From positions 50,616,829 through 50,680,828 of the forward strand of contig OX463778.1 of NCBI GenBank assembly GCA_949825025.1: a stretch of 64,000 nt of DNA, given 5' to 3'. The translations under genes were made by a program, and so were the position numbers. The notes under the pieces were generated by a model. That model saw nothing but the letters and a program-made list of their open reading frames with translations, did not search any database and was not told where the DNA came from. The stretch's first letter is position 1. Each line of letters starts with the position of its first letter. This DNA comes from Siphlonurus alternatus (Eukaryota; Arthropoda; Insecta; Ephemeroptera; Siphlonuridae). Below are positions 25,225 to 38,182 of this stretch, one piece after another.

Positions 25225-26540
25225 TCCCTATGTACCCGGTACCACAGTTGAAGACCATCATATTACAGCATTCTTTAAGGTGCGCATTTCTTCCGTAGCT
25301 ATAATGATTGATGTCAATAGAGGCTTCAAGTCAGCTGATTTTTCGGTGATCCCACCCGCTATACCAAACCTATGTAAAAAAAACGTGAATTCGTTTTTTC
25401 ACTAAGAATAAGATTTTTCAGGGAAAATTCCTTTACGGAACTTTGGTCCAAACTGAAAAACAAAGTAGATAATTCAAGATTTAGATTTTTTACTTGATTT
25501 ATAACCGAGAAAAGTTAAAAAAACACTTTGCTTCATTTTCAAGTGCAAGATGAACCTTAGCGACAAACAGTTGCGCAGCGAAAGCGCATCACTTGAAGCC
25601 TCCATTGGCATTTGCATATATAACATAGGTCATTTAATTACAGGCAAATTTGACTGCCTATGCTGAATATTGTTGACCGTGTAGCAACGAGCGGTGTCGA
25701 GAGAAAGCTTGTCGCCACCGGCCGCGTGTTGTCGCGGTGGGGAGGGCGAGCCCACCTCTCTCTCGCCAGCCAGCGAGGCGACTGCGGCAGACAGTGTGCA
25801 GTGACTCCTCGGCGATATTTGAATCAACCGCGGTGACCTTGACCCAATTAATTTGCAATGAATTAAATTGCTTCGAACCTTGCTCTAAGATTTTGAGTTT
25901 TTTTATAACATTTTTAGTGATGCTACGTCATAAAATGACTCGGGACAATTTGATGACGTCGTTGATAAATTATTTTTTTCCTTTGCGTAATAATGTATGT
26001 AAATTTACGTCATGAAGTCCCAGAACTTATTCAATGAAATTTTAGTACATAATTATGTCACATGTCACGGATGATTAGAATAACTTTTTAATCGTATAAT
26101 ACAGGGCAATATGTTAAAATTATCAATTCACTTATTCCAATTAATTATATCATTTATGTCGTTGTTTACCGATATAATGGTATAAATATTAAACTTTTTG
26201 AGGGGGAGAAAAAAAAAGTCAAAGCATTTATCAGTAAGTATATTATATTATTTCTCATGGTTTTATATTGCTTGATATTTTTTGTAAATTGAGGGATTGA
26301 TAATGTGCATTATTAATTTATTTTTTACTTAAGGTTTTATAGTGTTTATTATCTTAAAAAATATATCAATATTATACTTTTTGATCTATAATTAAATTAA
26401 TTATATATTATAATACAAAATAATATAATATTCATCATATTTATAGTTCATGATATATGCGAAATGAAAGGAGTGAACACACGAAGTTAGCACGATAATA
26501 ATATAAGGTATGGACACTGTGTGACAAAATATGCAATCAG
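25225..26540. other. Non-coding, with a GC-rich island at about 25,560-25,850
   Basis: The island has runs of CG-containing sequence (for example CCACCGGCCGCGTG on the plus strand) in AT-rich surroundings. Open frames on the minus strand lack recognisable domains. It could be an untranslated first exon or a regulatory element. Confidence 0.35.
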
Positions 26541-26770
26541 TTAGAAACAACAATTAACGCGTGGTTTTGACACCCGAGAGCACGTGCTGCAATTGTTGCT
26601 ACGTAACGCGAGGTGCAGCAGCAGACGTGGCGCGGGTGCCAAATGGAACAACGTGCTGCACAACCCAGCTTGTGGCTCACTTATTGCAGCTTTATATTTC
26701 ACCTGGCGGGATAGTGTCAATGTCGCAGACAGCGAACTTATTTCTCGAAGTCTCGGTGGCAGTCCCAATA
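26541..26770. promoter_or_regulatory. E-box-rich GC island, possible enhancer
   Basis: Contains a palindromic CACGTG followed within 10 bp by CAATTG, and repeated CGTGCTGCA motifs, in otherwise very AT-rich DNA. Open frames are present in several frames but none resembles a protein. Regulatory function is inferred from composition and motif density only. Confidence 0.3.
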
Positions 26771-27806
26771 CAATTAACTCAATATTAAAAATACGTTCGT
26801 CTTATTTTTAAAAATAAATTAGTTACAGCTTATAGTCGATCGCTTTTATTTATTCTCAGAAAAAAAAAATTATATGCAAACATCGTAACCGAAATTGAAA
26901 AAAAATATATATATATATATATGTAAAAAAATATATTTTATCAAGTAACATTACAATAATTATATCATATTTATCAGATCTTTCTTTAATTGTCACAGTC
27001 TCTGAGTCTCATAATATATTTTGAATTATACATGTATTATGATACCAATTAACCATGCTAAAATAAACAGCAATTAAAAAAATTATTTAAAGAACAATTT
27101 TAAAAAACGAAGCAGAGAGAAAGCTAAATTAATATATGGAACCAACTGTAGTGTTTCTCTCGGGTGAAATAAATTTAATATTCTATGCAATAATTATGCA
27201 ATTTCAAACTTGGGAGATTTTATTAATTTTTTATATTATTCTAGAGCAAAGATTGAGAATGGAAAGATTTTCTCTTGACTCATGATCAGGGATGAAAAAT
27301 AGTCTTTGAAAACATTTTTACGAGTGTTCTGAGGTTTTCCTAAAGCTATTATAGTCGTATTGAGTCTGAGATAATTACTGACATGCTGACGATGATTACG
27401 TCAGTCCAATCTTTACGATAATGTGACGTCAAGAAAAATAAAAAATTAATTACTTACGTACACTAAATTTGAATTATGTACGCACAGTTCTGCTAAGTGT
27501 CAAACGATGAAATGCTTATTTAAGTGGTTAACTAAAATATGAAAGACAACATTGTCCCAAGTTATAATTTATACAGTATAGCAGAGCTATTATATGCGTT
27601 CTCAAGCTTCAGTTTTATGAAATGAAAGACGAGCTTTTAAATCATTTTTTGTTTATTTTTGTGATGCTTTTGCTGTTTATTTATGTATGTATAATTTATA
27701 AAAATATTCCTCCAGTACTGACAAGTGAGTATAATATAATAGCATGCATGTGTTTCATTTTATTCATTATAGTAAGAATTAAAAATAAATTACTAAAATT
27801 TCATAT
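26771..27806. other. AT-rich non-coding region
   Basis: No gene or structured element recognised. Confidence 0.5.
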
Positions 27807-28190
27807 TTAAGGTAGAGATAACGCCGATCAGCTGTTCGACGTATTCTCCTTTGATTAACATGTAAACCTTAGCAAATTCACTAAAATTCTGAAATATTTT
27901 TGAGAGACAGATATTAGTGCCTAAAAGCCATAGAAAAAGTTTCAAAATAATTTAACGAGCCGATTTTTCTTAATTAATTTTCTAGTTTGTCTCTTCATCT
28001 GGAAAAGCCCTATGCTGAAAAATAAAAACAATAAAAAAAAATCGGCTCATAAAATTGTTTTAAAATTTTTTCTATATGGCTTTAAGGCACTAATATCTGC
28101 CTGTCAAAAAAATAGAATTTTTGTGAATTTGATACATGTTAATCAAAGGAGAGTATGTCAAACAGCTGATCGGCGTTATCTCTACCTTAA
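27807..28190. mobile_element. Palindromic TTAA-flanked foldback element (B-type copy 2)
   Basis: TTAA at 27807-27810 and 28187-28190. The termini are GGTAGAGATAACGCCGATCA and GGCGTTATCTCTACC. The arms match the copies at 16779 and 48574. The central region carries the same AAAGCCCTATGCTGAAAA motif. Arm identity is lower than in the family A copies, suggesting greater age. Confidence 0.9.
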
Positions 28191-28441
28191 ATATATAATT
28201 TCACGTTTTTTTTAAAACATCGCTGGACATCTGCTTTCCATGCATTCGAATGTATTTTTACTATTTTTTGGAAACATAAATTAGCTGAGTTTTATAATGG
28301 TCATGTATCATAAAAATCATAATACATTATTCTCATATTCTAGTTTTTAAAAAAGAAAAATATTAATACGAAATATTTAAGTAATGACAAATAATTTATT
28401 TTTTTAAAATTACATATATATATTATAAGCATAAAAAGTTT

Positions 28442-28531
28442 TCCTCCGGGCCGGATTCGAACCAGCGGCCTATGGATATCTGACGATTTTACCACTACAG
28501 TCCACCGCTCTACCAACTGAGCTACCAGAGG
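28442..28531 (-). tRNA. tRNA-Tyr (GTA) with a 17-nt intron
   Basis: The minus strand folds as a full cloverleaf. The acceptor stem is CCTCTGG with CCGGAGG (one G-U pair) and discriminator A. The D arm is GCTCAGTTGGTAGAGC. The anticodon stem GTGGA pairs with TCCAT, the anticodon GTA lies at 28498-28496, and the T arm is CTGGTTCGAATCCGG. The intron TGGTAAAATCGTCAGAT sits after the base 3' of the anticodon, the usual position in eukaryotic tRNA-Tyr genes. Box A and box B are internal, and a T5 run on the minus strand just past the 3' end can serve as a Pol III terminator. The mature length is 73 nt before CCA. Confidence 0.95.
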
Positions 28532-30800
28532 AATATATAACTTGAGAGGTAGACAGGCTTGCTTATAAACTTGTATTGGTTAATAATAACTTTCTATCTG
28601 GGTCAGTTTGCTAGTGAAACCACCACGCCCTCCTCGTCGGTAACTTGTTTGTTTTCATCGGCTCTAATAAAGGTTACATTACATTATTTAGATCATGCTC
28701 GGTGCAATTTGCACTGAGACACTCGTCAAATCCGGAGACGAGTGTTAAAACATGAGTTTTATAAAGACGTATCAACAAGCAATTATTGCGCATCTTTTAA
28801 AATTAGATTTGTTATTGTAATGTGCATTATAATATTTATTTAAATTAATTTTATTTTATTTAATACAAATTATTGTCCAGTCAAATCGCCGCGTATATTC
28901 ACTTTTTTTTTTTTTTTTTACAAATTATATTCATCAATTTCTAAATTCAAAAGTTCAATGTTTAAATATTATAATAACATGATGCATCTTATTTTATACC
29001 GTAAATATATTTTATATCTTTATATTGTAATAATATACTATATATTATAGCTATAATATTAGTCGTGTAAAAAGAAACATGCAAAAAACATAATATACCT
29101 GCGCATAATTTAATTTAGTACAATAAATTTAGTCTAATGAATGAAATTCAAAAATTCAAATTTTTATTTCAATCATAAGCTGGTACAGCATGGATCACGT
29201 CAATTATTACATAAAATATGTAACATACTTAATTTTAATTAAAATTAGCTTTTCTAAATTTAATTCATTTAAACACATTATAATATGCCCAGACAATATT
29301 TAAAAGTATGTACTGTATAATAGTATAAAATATAAAGATTTACTATTTATTTAATGGAAAATTACATCATTTATAAAATTTATAATGCAACATTTTTCTT
29401 TCAGCATTATAAGAACAATTAAATAAATTGCGAATTTTGAATTTTTGTTGAGGTTAATTTTGATGACAGAAGACTAGCATTAATATTATAATAATAATTG
29501 CCATGGTTCAAATTTAGAGATGTAGATGATGTCATAAATAACAATAAAACACGATTAGGTGTTAAGCTGAAAATTTGCGTGAAAAGGTGTTTAATATTAT
29601 ATTTCTGTCAATATTACTCAATATATATAATCATGAAATTTATCCATTAATATTAATATGAAATTAAAAATTTTAAACAATGCGGCTGTTTTTTTTTATC
29701 TATATTTGTTTTTGTTTTTTACAAATTACAATTTTTAATAAATTTAATGCATTTTACACCTTATAACCATTTTTCTAGTTGTTGATTATTTTAATAATGT
29801 GCAGTAAAAAAGGAAGTAAGAAATTGACAAAGAAATCATCCAACGTATTTGACAGTTACATTTTTATTAAAGGTCATTTTAAATTATAATTACATTACAT
29901 ATTATAATATTATACAGGAAACCCTTTACTATTAATTAGATATTATTAACAATTGCATTTCATTTATTCTAAAAATGCAACTTCAGTATATATATTTTTA
30001 TCCATTATCACAAAACAGCTTCCTTATTAAATTTAAGCTTCCGCAAATTGTGTTAATAGCTAACATAGCTATTAATTCTACATCGATGTGTTTCTAATTT
30101 CGTGTCCTAATTCTCTTGCTGCAGGGTGTCCTTTAGACAGTCATGCAGTGAAAATTTCCAGTAAGTTAATATTTTGACAAAAAAATACACTTTTTGACGA
30201 CATCAGCGTAACCTTTGCTGTATCTACATATGTAAGTGAATTTATCGGAGGATCGAGTTAGCATGCAGCCTCTCGACTACGGTAATTGTGAGTCACAAAT
30301 CCAGATAGTAATTTTGAAAAAAAAAAATTGAAAAAAAAAAATGTACCCGAAATTGGGAAATTTTCTTGATTTCTTTACGGAAAAATGGAATCGAAAACAT
30401 GTATTTTTTAAACATATTTTGGTTAAAGCTCGAGCCATAGAACATCATGGCTATATTTTTTTCATACCATGCACCTAACGGTGTATTTTTTCGACATATT
30501 CGAGGGTCTTTGTTAGGTAAAGCTCCATGTTAGCGAGCGTTCACTCTGACTTTGGATTTTTTCTGGAGAACCTATTATATTATATGCGACATAGAGTTTT
30601 TTTGATTTCGGTTCAAAATGGAGGACCACTTGAAGTACTTTAACTATTTTTAAAAAATATACTAATTAACTCAGATTTTATTTTTTGACAACAGCTGATA
30701 GACCCTCGGGATCATCTCACTTTAAAATTATTAAATTATCTACTTTAAACTTTAATTACAAATTTTACCTTTTATATGCAACACTTTCCATTTTTTTTTT
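28532..30800. other. AT-rich non-coding region
   Basis: Nothing recognised apart from a slightly GC-richer stretch at about 28,600-28,750. No gene or ordered repeat. Confidence 0.45.
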
Positions 30801-31060
30801 ATAAATTAGTCAGCTTAACAAACGATGATGTCACACGGACCTACAGTGCACTCCAGTGTAGCGGCGTCTCCCACGCGATTGGCCTGCATACCTCTCTGTT
30901 GAATGGGATTATTGGCTGACCTCGGTGAGAGGTCAAGACACCAAGGTGAGCACACGGGGCGAACATTTCGCGAGGTCCACCGCGCGGGCAATACCGTTCC
31001 CTAGCTGCCGTCGCCTCAGATCAACGCGGAAAGCCTTGCCTACTTTTTTGAATTCTCTCG
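30801..31060 (+). promoter_or_regulatory. GC-rich island, possible promoter or first exon
   Basis: A TATAAAT at about 30,803 is followed by GC-richer sequence with two donor-like junctions, CCTCG/GTGAGA and CCAAG/GTGAGC. A short frame from an ATG at 30904 reads MGLLADLGERSRHQ before the second donor. TGACCT and AGGTCA half-sites form an everted repeat with 7-bp spacing at 30917-30935. I cannot link it to a gene. Confidence 0.3.
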
Positions 31061-34000
31061 ATCAGACACGTGACGCGTATTATTATTCAAATGAATTTTT
31101 GTTTATTGTTTCAAACACTTTGCTACATTATGTTTAAATTTATTTCAATTTTAGCGCTCTCAGTAGTTTGCTTTCAGTCGCAATATTGACTTACTTTTCA
31201 CTTTAACATTATGTATTTATGTTGGCAACAAAATTAGTCTTATTAGCACACCAACAACTCTTTATTTATCTCATGTATTTCACACATTTAAAAAAAATCA
31301 AATTTTAAAAATAGTAAAAATTTATTTTTTGCTTAACATATTAACACTTACAATGGCTAACACATATATATTTATTTTAAAATTCATACACTTTGCATAA
31401 ATTGCGGGAAGGTATAGAACCGAGCGTATGATTTCAGTTTTTCATTTTTGTTCTGTGTGTTGAAAAAGATAGACGAAAATTTATTATGTTCTCATGCAAC
31501 TTTTAAAGAAAATAAACACCTGATGAGCACCGTTGGTGTGGTGAATCAAGTGGACCAGTATGACATGTCATCAAGCATCAAAAGCCAGCATTTTTTTTAT
31601 ATGATTTTCAACCTCAATTTTTTCACCAAAGCAACATTTCCGAGTCTTTACCTGAAATCCTATTTTTTCAATACAAAATGTAATTATACTTTATCAATCA
31701 TTATGTTTGAGAATATACTGGGTTTTGACACGAATCGTTCCAATTTGGTAAGTAATTAAAGCAAGGACTTTTAATATATTATCAAATTAAAGCTTAATTT
31801 TAAACATTTAAAAAGAATGAAAACTAATTAGTAAATAGCATTGGTAAAAAAGGTCATAACAAAAAATGCAATTTTTTTAGGCTCTCCTTTATCCGCAGAA
31901 TCAGCAGCTTTCTGAAAAAAAGTGTTCTTATTGCATATTGCGATTGATTACAAGTTTGGCTACCACAATTTTATACCTCAAGGTTTCTCACATGAGTCAG
32001 TACCATTACCTTTACTGCTACTATCAGTACCTTTATGTTATGAACTATAAACATACTCTATTTTGCTACCACATAATTATGTTTTCTTACATTAATTAAA
32101 TTAAATTTACATGTTAAATAAATGTCTAAAATTGAAAAAAAAAAAAAAAAAATGATATAATATTACATTTTGTGTCCGTAATCTTTCACGAATTATGACA
32201 GTAAAAAATAATGATTGTATAATATAATCTTCATGATTATATAACACAATTATACAGCGTCACAACAATATACTAATTATATATATTATTATAATTGTCA
32301 TGCAGTACATGCATTATTGTTGCAAAATGACAACACGCCGTGACAAAAGCCTATAACACTGACATGGGTCTATAAAAACAAATTAGTAATGCAACAACAT
32401 AAATATTATAAATTATAAACAATCGTGGCTGCAGCCTGCATGTAATTCTTTTGTTGCTTAGCATGCAAGTAGCGAGCTCCATGTGCAGGTATTTAGTATA
32501 GTTCTTTGTGGGGATTATAAGTTCGCATTATTACGGAAATATGCTTACCTGCAGCAGTAGCGTGCACATACACTGTGATGCGATGTTTTATTATAAACAG
32601 CGGCTTTGCGAAGCGTAGTATTGGAGCGTGACTGATTTACAATGTCATGGGAGGTAAGGAGCAAGGTTACAATGCTAATGCCTTTCTTTTATAACACATA
32701 ATCATGCAGCAGCAGTGATATCATTTTCTATATAATAATCAAAGGTACCGTAATTGCTCTAGGAATTAAATCTGTACTTTTTCCTTCTTTTTATATTTAC
32801 GAACACTAGTTACATTTAAATCAAATGCATCAGGATAATACAAAGTTATAAATAATATAAAAATATAAACAGTTTTATAAATATATAAAGTCTTTGCAAT
32901 AATATTATAAATTAATATGCATGGAAGAGTGAACTGAATTATGACCGCGGTGAGATATTTTCTTTGAAACATTATTTTTTTTCTTCTTCCGATGCACTGG
33001 ATTCAGATTGATATCTTTTGTAGATTCCAAAATTCCAAAATGCATATTACTTTAAAAAATAATAAAAAATGCAATAAGTAGATTGGTTTTTTAATCGTAA
33101 AGCAGGTCTTTAAAGTACTGTATTTATTTAATTATAAATTTTGTTGAAGGTGTACTGGTCCATTTTGCTAAAATAATTAAAAATGGTAAGCGTATTTACG
33201 ACAATTATGTAATAATTGATGATATTTGGGTTTAATTGTGTTCCTATTATTTACAGAGTTCAAATAATTTGTTACTACATACATTATACAATACATAACT
33301 ATTTATACAGCTTAGATTTTAAAATAAAAAAAAAATCATGCAAAATTTCAAACTACGAACAAATAAAACATGGTAAAATATTATTAGCTATTAATTAAAG
33401 TAATATAATATTTATATGGTACAAACTTCATTTTAGTTTTAGCTAGAATGTTACATAACAATAATTATAATTTAACGACGTTACATATTTTCATGTTAAC
33501 CCCCCTCAGACCCAACACTTAACGTACAAGATTGTACATATACACCGCCGAGTCTGCTAGAAACTGGTGGGAGATCAACAAACAGAGACGATCGAGCAGA
33601 TGAGTGACGCTGCAAGGAACATAAACACAGCGTCCTGTGCATTAACATAAGCCAGCATCAAGTGGTTACATAATTTTACTTGAGAATGTTGTTGTTTAAA
33701 TTGCTTCCTTTTAAATTTTTTTTTTTTTTTTTGTAAAATACATATTGTGTTTTATTATAAATGTTTTTTATAAAATTTGATCATCTAATATAAAATTAAT
33801 CCAGATCTGATGTGTGTTCAAACTTTACGAAGGTCTTTCAAAATTGCAAACTTTAATCAAAGAGCTTAAATGAATTTATGCACTTTGATATTAACAGATA
33901 TTTTATAGTAAAAAGTAAAGTTCCTTTCAAATTCTTTAAGTAGTAATTTCAATGATTGTGATTTTCACAAGCAGCATAACATATACGTGCTGGGAGTAAT

Positions 34001-36159
34001 TTTTACGTCGCTCTTTTGTATTACCTCAATGTTAGCACTTAGTAATTCATGTTATATATTTTTTTTTTATGAAATAACAAAAAATCAAGGTTATTCGTAA
34101 TTTAAGGTACACACTTTAACTAGATCATTGTACTTAAATATATACATAAACGTTATATAAGAAATTACTTTTATTTTAATACAGACTTAAACTAATCACA
34201 TTGCTATATAATTTATATCCTGTCATTTTTTTGATCGATTTGATTGCTTTGTTCCGCTACTGGAAGACCTCGCGAAGTCAAGTGAGTGTCGCACAAACCT
34301 CAAGCCTCGGGGGACGTCCATGGTCTGCAAAACAATACTGATCACCGTCCAGGGCTTCTGATCTTAATTCCAAATAATCGCGGAAATACCGGCAGGTACG
34401 ACCTATTTTCTGCCTTTCCTGATAATTAAGAGCAAGGTAATAAAACACTCATATCTCCAATGGGATTTTTATAATGAAATATTTAATTGCTGATTATTAA
34501 TCAGGGAATCTTTACCATTTAAAAAAATATATAAATATATTGTTCTTGTTTTTTTTATTATTAAAAATTACAAGCATGGTATATATATCGTGATTATATC
34601 GCATAATGATTATATAGAGATGCGCACGAGTTAGAAATTTCGCAACCTATAATGCTACGTATATCTTGATTATATGGCTCACAATTCAAGAAATTTCTAC
34701 TGCGTACTTGTTTTTTATGAAATAGCACACAATGAAAATTAATTCGTTTCAAGTAATATTTCGAATGAAGGTTAAAGCAAGCAATTATTTATTGTTTTTC
34801 TCGCATTATTAATTACAAGTTGGTATATACTTTTGGTTCGCCGTTAAAATACATTTAATTATAATAAAATATCATTAACTCATTTCTTTCATTAACTTAC
34901 TAAATGCTTCTTATTTTTTCACAGAAAAATACATTTTGTTAACAATTAAAGTTATAATTTATAATTATATACCTCTACGAGTATATTAAAAGATTACATA
35001 TTAAAAACAACAACACAATAAAATATACAGCAGCATTCCAAAATGCAAGATGAGATGTGCTAAATTCATTCATGTTAACTTATATTAAGTATGAATACAT
35101 GTTTGCCGTATTTGATAATGTTGATTTATTACAAGGTGCAGTTAGAAAGAAAAGAAAAGGAAAAATATAATTAATTAGCTGCATTTGATAAAAAAAAAGT
35201 GGTTGTTGAAGAATTTCTACTCGTTTCAAGCTGCTGTTTTATTAATTGAATTTTAAATAAGAAGCTATATCTATAAATACTGCCAATATAACATAAATCT
35301 ACATTAATTATATTATTAAAATAACATAAGAAATAATATTTCTCTTTTGTTCATTATATATTAATATCTTTTCCTTGTTTTTTTTTTTGCATTAATTTCA
35401 AGCTAAATTCAATAAATTGTAAAATAACACTATATAACTGGTATTAAATTGAAAACTTTTAGTCTCATTATTACTCGAGTAATAATAATTTAATTAATAA
35501 ATATAATAATAAGGTGGTGAGTGGCAATATTCGCCTTTATTGCACAGGTTAATAAAACTCGAAGCTAAAAACTCTGACAATGAATGAAATAATAAATATG
35601 CAAAAGGCAGTGCATGTATTATCTATACAAATAACTACAGGTGCTGTATTTTAACAGAATTGAGCCACATATAGACACGGGCACAATATCATTCTCGTAG
35701 ACAAAGTCGTCTCAATTGTACATTTATGAATATTAATATATCAATACGAGATTTTAAATATTGGAGGCATTATCTGTAATTTAAAATTACAAAACTTCAA
35801 TTTATCTTAAAAAAATATAAAATATGCATTGACTAATCTGTTAAAGCGCTTTTAATTGAATTCACTTTTAAACTGTGATGCAAATCTTTAAGATAAATTT
35901 TCACTATTATGGAAATTTTTACTTGTTGATGCGTATACACAAACATTACTTAACAGTAACTTAAGTTTGTAAATCGTGATCAGGAAAGTCAGGGAGAGTC
36001 AATTAGACGAAACAAAACAATGACTTTTTGTGTTCATGAGTCATGATTTCTAGTTAATAAATAATTACAACTTTTCATAGAACTAGAAAAAAATAAACAA
36101 CAAAAGATCTATATAATTTATGTAATGATGAAAAAACCCATATCGTCCTTAAAAAAAAT
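31061..36159. other. AT-rich gene desert
   Basis: No gene or RNA recognised. Small GC-richer stretches at about 33,490-33,660 and 34,240-34,400 (the latter with a donor-like AGTCAA/GTGAGT) have no coding frame I can support. Confidence 0.45.
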
Positions 36160-36400
36160 TTAAAGTTTGATTTGTGATCTCGAAACGGATTTTCCTAGCT
36201 GCTCAACGAATGAATGAACTTCGCTCGTCACTTTCGCTTTCCCCTTACAGCGACAAGATAGAGAAATCACGGTGAACTGTGACGTCACAGAATGTGCTAA
36301 AACAAAGCCATTGGTCACGTTTGTGATGAATTTCTTGCAGTCAATTGCGTTTACCACGTGGATTGATTTCTCTCGTATTTTAATGCACTTCCTACATATT
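36160..36400. promoter_or_regulatory. Island with palindromic CRE and E-box, possible enhancer
   Basis: The 14-bp perfect palindrome CTGTGACGTCACAG (36277-36290) contains a full CRE. A CACGTG E-box lies about 65 bp further on. The surroundings are AT-rich. Function is inferred from motifs only. Confidence 0.35.
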
Positions 36401-37629
36401 AATAACACTTACACCCACAACTTTTATGTACGTTTGCAATATAATTTCTTATATTATAGATTGAGTCAACTTTCGTATCTACCGTTACGATAAATAAGTC
36501 GTTGTTTGATAGTCTATTGAACCTTTGCGAGTAATATTTATTAATTATATTATTTATAATAAAATATAAAACGTCAGAGAAACTTAATGACAAAGAGTGT
36601 ATGTACAGAACAGTAAAAAATTATATAGAACCTTATCTATGGCAATCATGCACGTACATGTTAATCAAAAAATTTAATGGGCAGTTTATTTTTTTACACT
36701 TCTTCTCAGCACGCACACTCGTACAAAGAAGACGACTGGGATTTTTTTTTTAAAATTGTAGGGTTTTTGAGATCTCTGAACTAAAACAATGACAATTAGA
36801 AAGGTATAATAGACTGTATATAAACATTATATATAGAGGTTCATGAACTCTAGTCGCTGCATGCTTATTATAAAAGCAAATAAGTTAAATAATTCTTAAA
36901 TATCGCGTTAATTCAAAAAAGTAAGAGGAGAAATTGATTAAAATAAAAAATAATTAAAATTGTATGAATAATGACGACAGTTGACTTCAGTACTTTTTTT
37001 AACAAATTACGACAAAAGACTAAAAACTTAAAAAAAAAATGTTAGTCGCATTATCTTATATTTATGATAAGTATACGAGAATACGATATTTATGTCAATT
37101 AAAAAATATCTATCAAACAGTACTCATTACAAAAAAATATATATACATGCAAAAAAATTTAATTAATGTCTATACAGTGACATTTCAATACCTTTTATAG
37201 AATGTAGGTAAAATGTATTCGTATTTACATTGCATAAGGAATTAGCAAAATAATCATAGTAGCGATCGTCGGCAAAATACGTACAAGTCGTACAAAAACA
37301 TAATTATTTATATAATATAATAAGAAAATAAAATTGTTTTTTAATTACTGTTGGTGAAATGCGATAATGTGTAATTTAATTATTAGCTGGATTATTGACG
37401 AAGAGAAGTAATTAAAATGAAAATATTTTCATAAATAACTTTTTAAAACTAATTATTGCACGAGCTTGTATAGTAATTTCTTCAATTAGTAATTTTTCTA
37501 TTTGTACAAAATGTCATATACTAGTTTAAGTTCAAGGTTATAGTAAAACGTTGTTATGAAGAGGGAGACTGTGACAAAAGTAGTAATTTAATTTGGTGAT
37601 ATAATAATAGTAACGTTTTCCCCCTCCAG
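36401..37629. other. AT-rich non-coding region
   Basis: No gene, RNA or repeat recognised. Confidence 0.5.
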
Positions 37630-37791
37630 AAGTTTCCCCTCCTGTTGGAGGTGTGTCTGCAGCAGCCGGGACAAGATCTCCAGTTCCACATAAAGCTGCA
37701 GTGGTCAGCATCTCGTGGTGGTGGGCTCTCTTCGTCGTCAGCAGCTTTCACTGAGTGCAGCGAGGAGCCCACAAGTTCAAGTGCACCATGA
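37630..37791 (+). other. Exon-like GC-rich block, unassigned
   Basis: A pyrimidine-rich acceptor CCCCCTCCAG precedes a 53-codon open frame (KFPLLLEVCLQQPGQDLQFH, IKLQWSASRGGG, then a Ser/Glu-rich tail) that ends in TGA. The composition contrasts strongly with the desert around it. A second plus frame and the minus strand are also largely open, so the coding evidence is weak. No family recognised and no neighbouring exon found. It could be a terminal exon of an unidentified gene, a retained gene fragment or a regulatory island. Confidence 0.3.
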
Positions 37792-37887
37792 ATCTCATCG
37801 TAACTTACCTCAAATGTTTAGTTGATAAGAGACATTCGTCATTAGGACTTATCAAAACTGTAAGTATCATTTTATTATAATTAGTTG

Positions 37888-38182
37888 TTGTGTAACAAAC
37901 CTGACTGATTATATAGTTATTATGATAGGATGAAATACATAGACAAATATGTTAAAGTGCGGCCCAGGAAATATTCAAATAAATAATATTGTGTAACAAA
38001 CCTGACTGATTAGTTATTATGATAGGATGAAATATATAGACAAATATGTTAAAGTGTGGCCCAGGAAATATTCAAATAAATAATATTGTGTAACAAACCT
38101 GACTGATTAGTTATTATGATAGGATGAAATATATAGACAAATATGTTAAAGTGTGGCTCAGGAAATATTCAAATAAATAAAA
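37888..38182. repeat. Three-copy tandem repeat, unit 97-101 bp
   Basis: Units start at 37888, 37989 and 38086 with TTGTGTAACAAACCTGACTG. The first has a 4-bp TATA insertion. Copies differ at only a few positions, for example GTGCGG, GTGTGG and GTGTGG. Confidence 0.93.

Noticed and set aside
37888..38182. Possible CRISPR-like array
   Set aside because: Only three long direct repeats with no spacers, in a eukaryotic genome; a simple tandem duplication.
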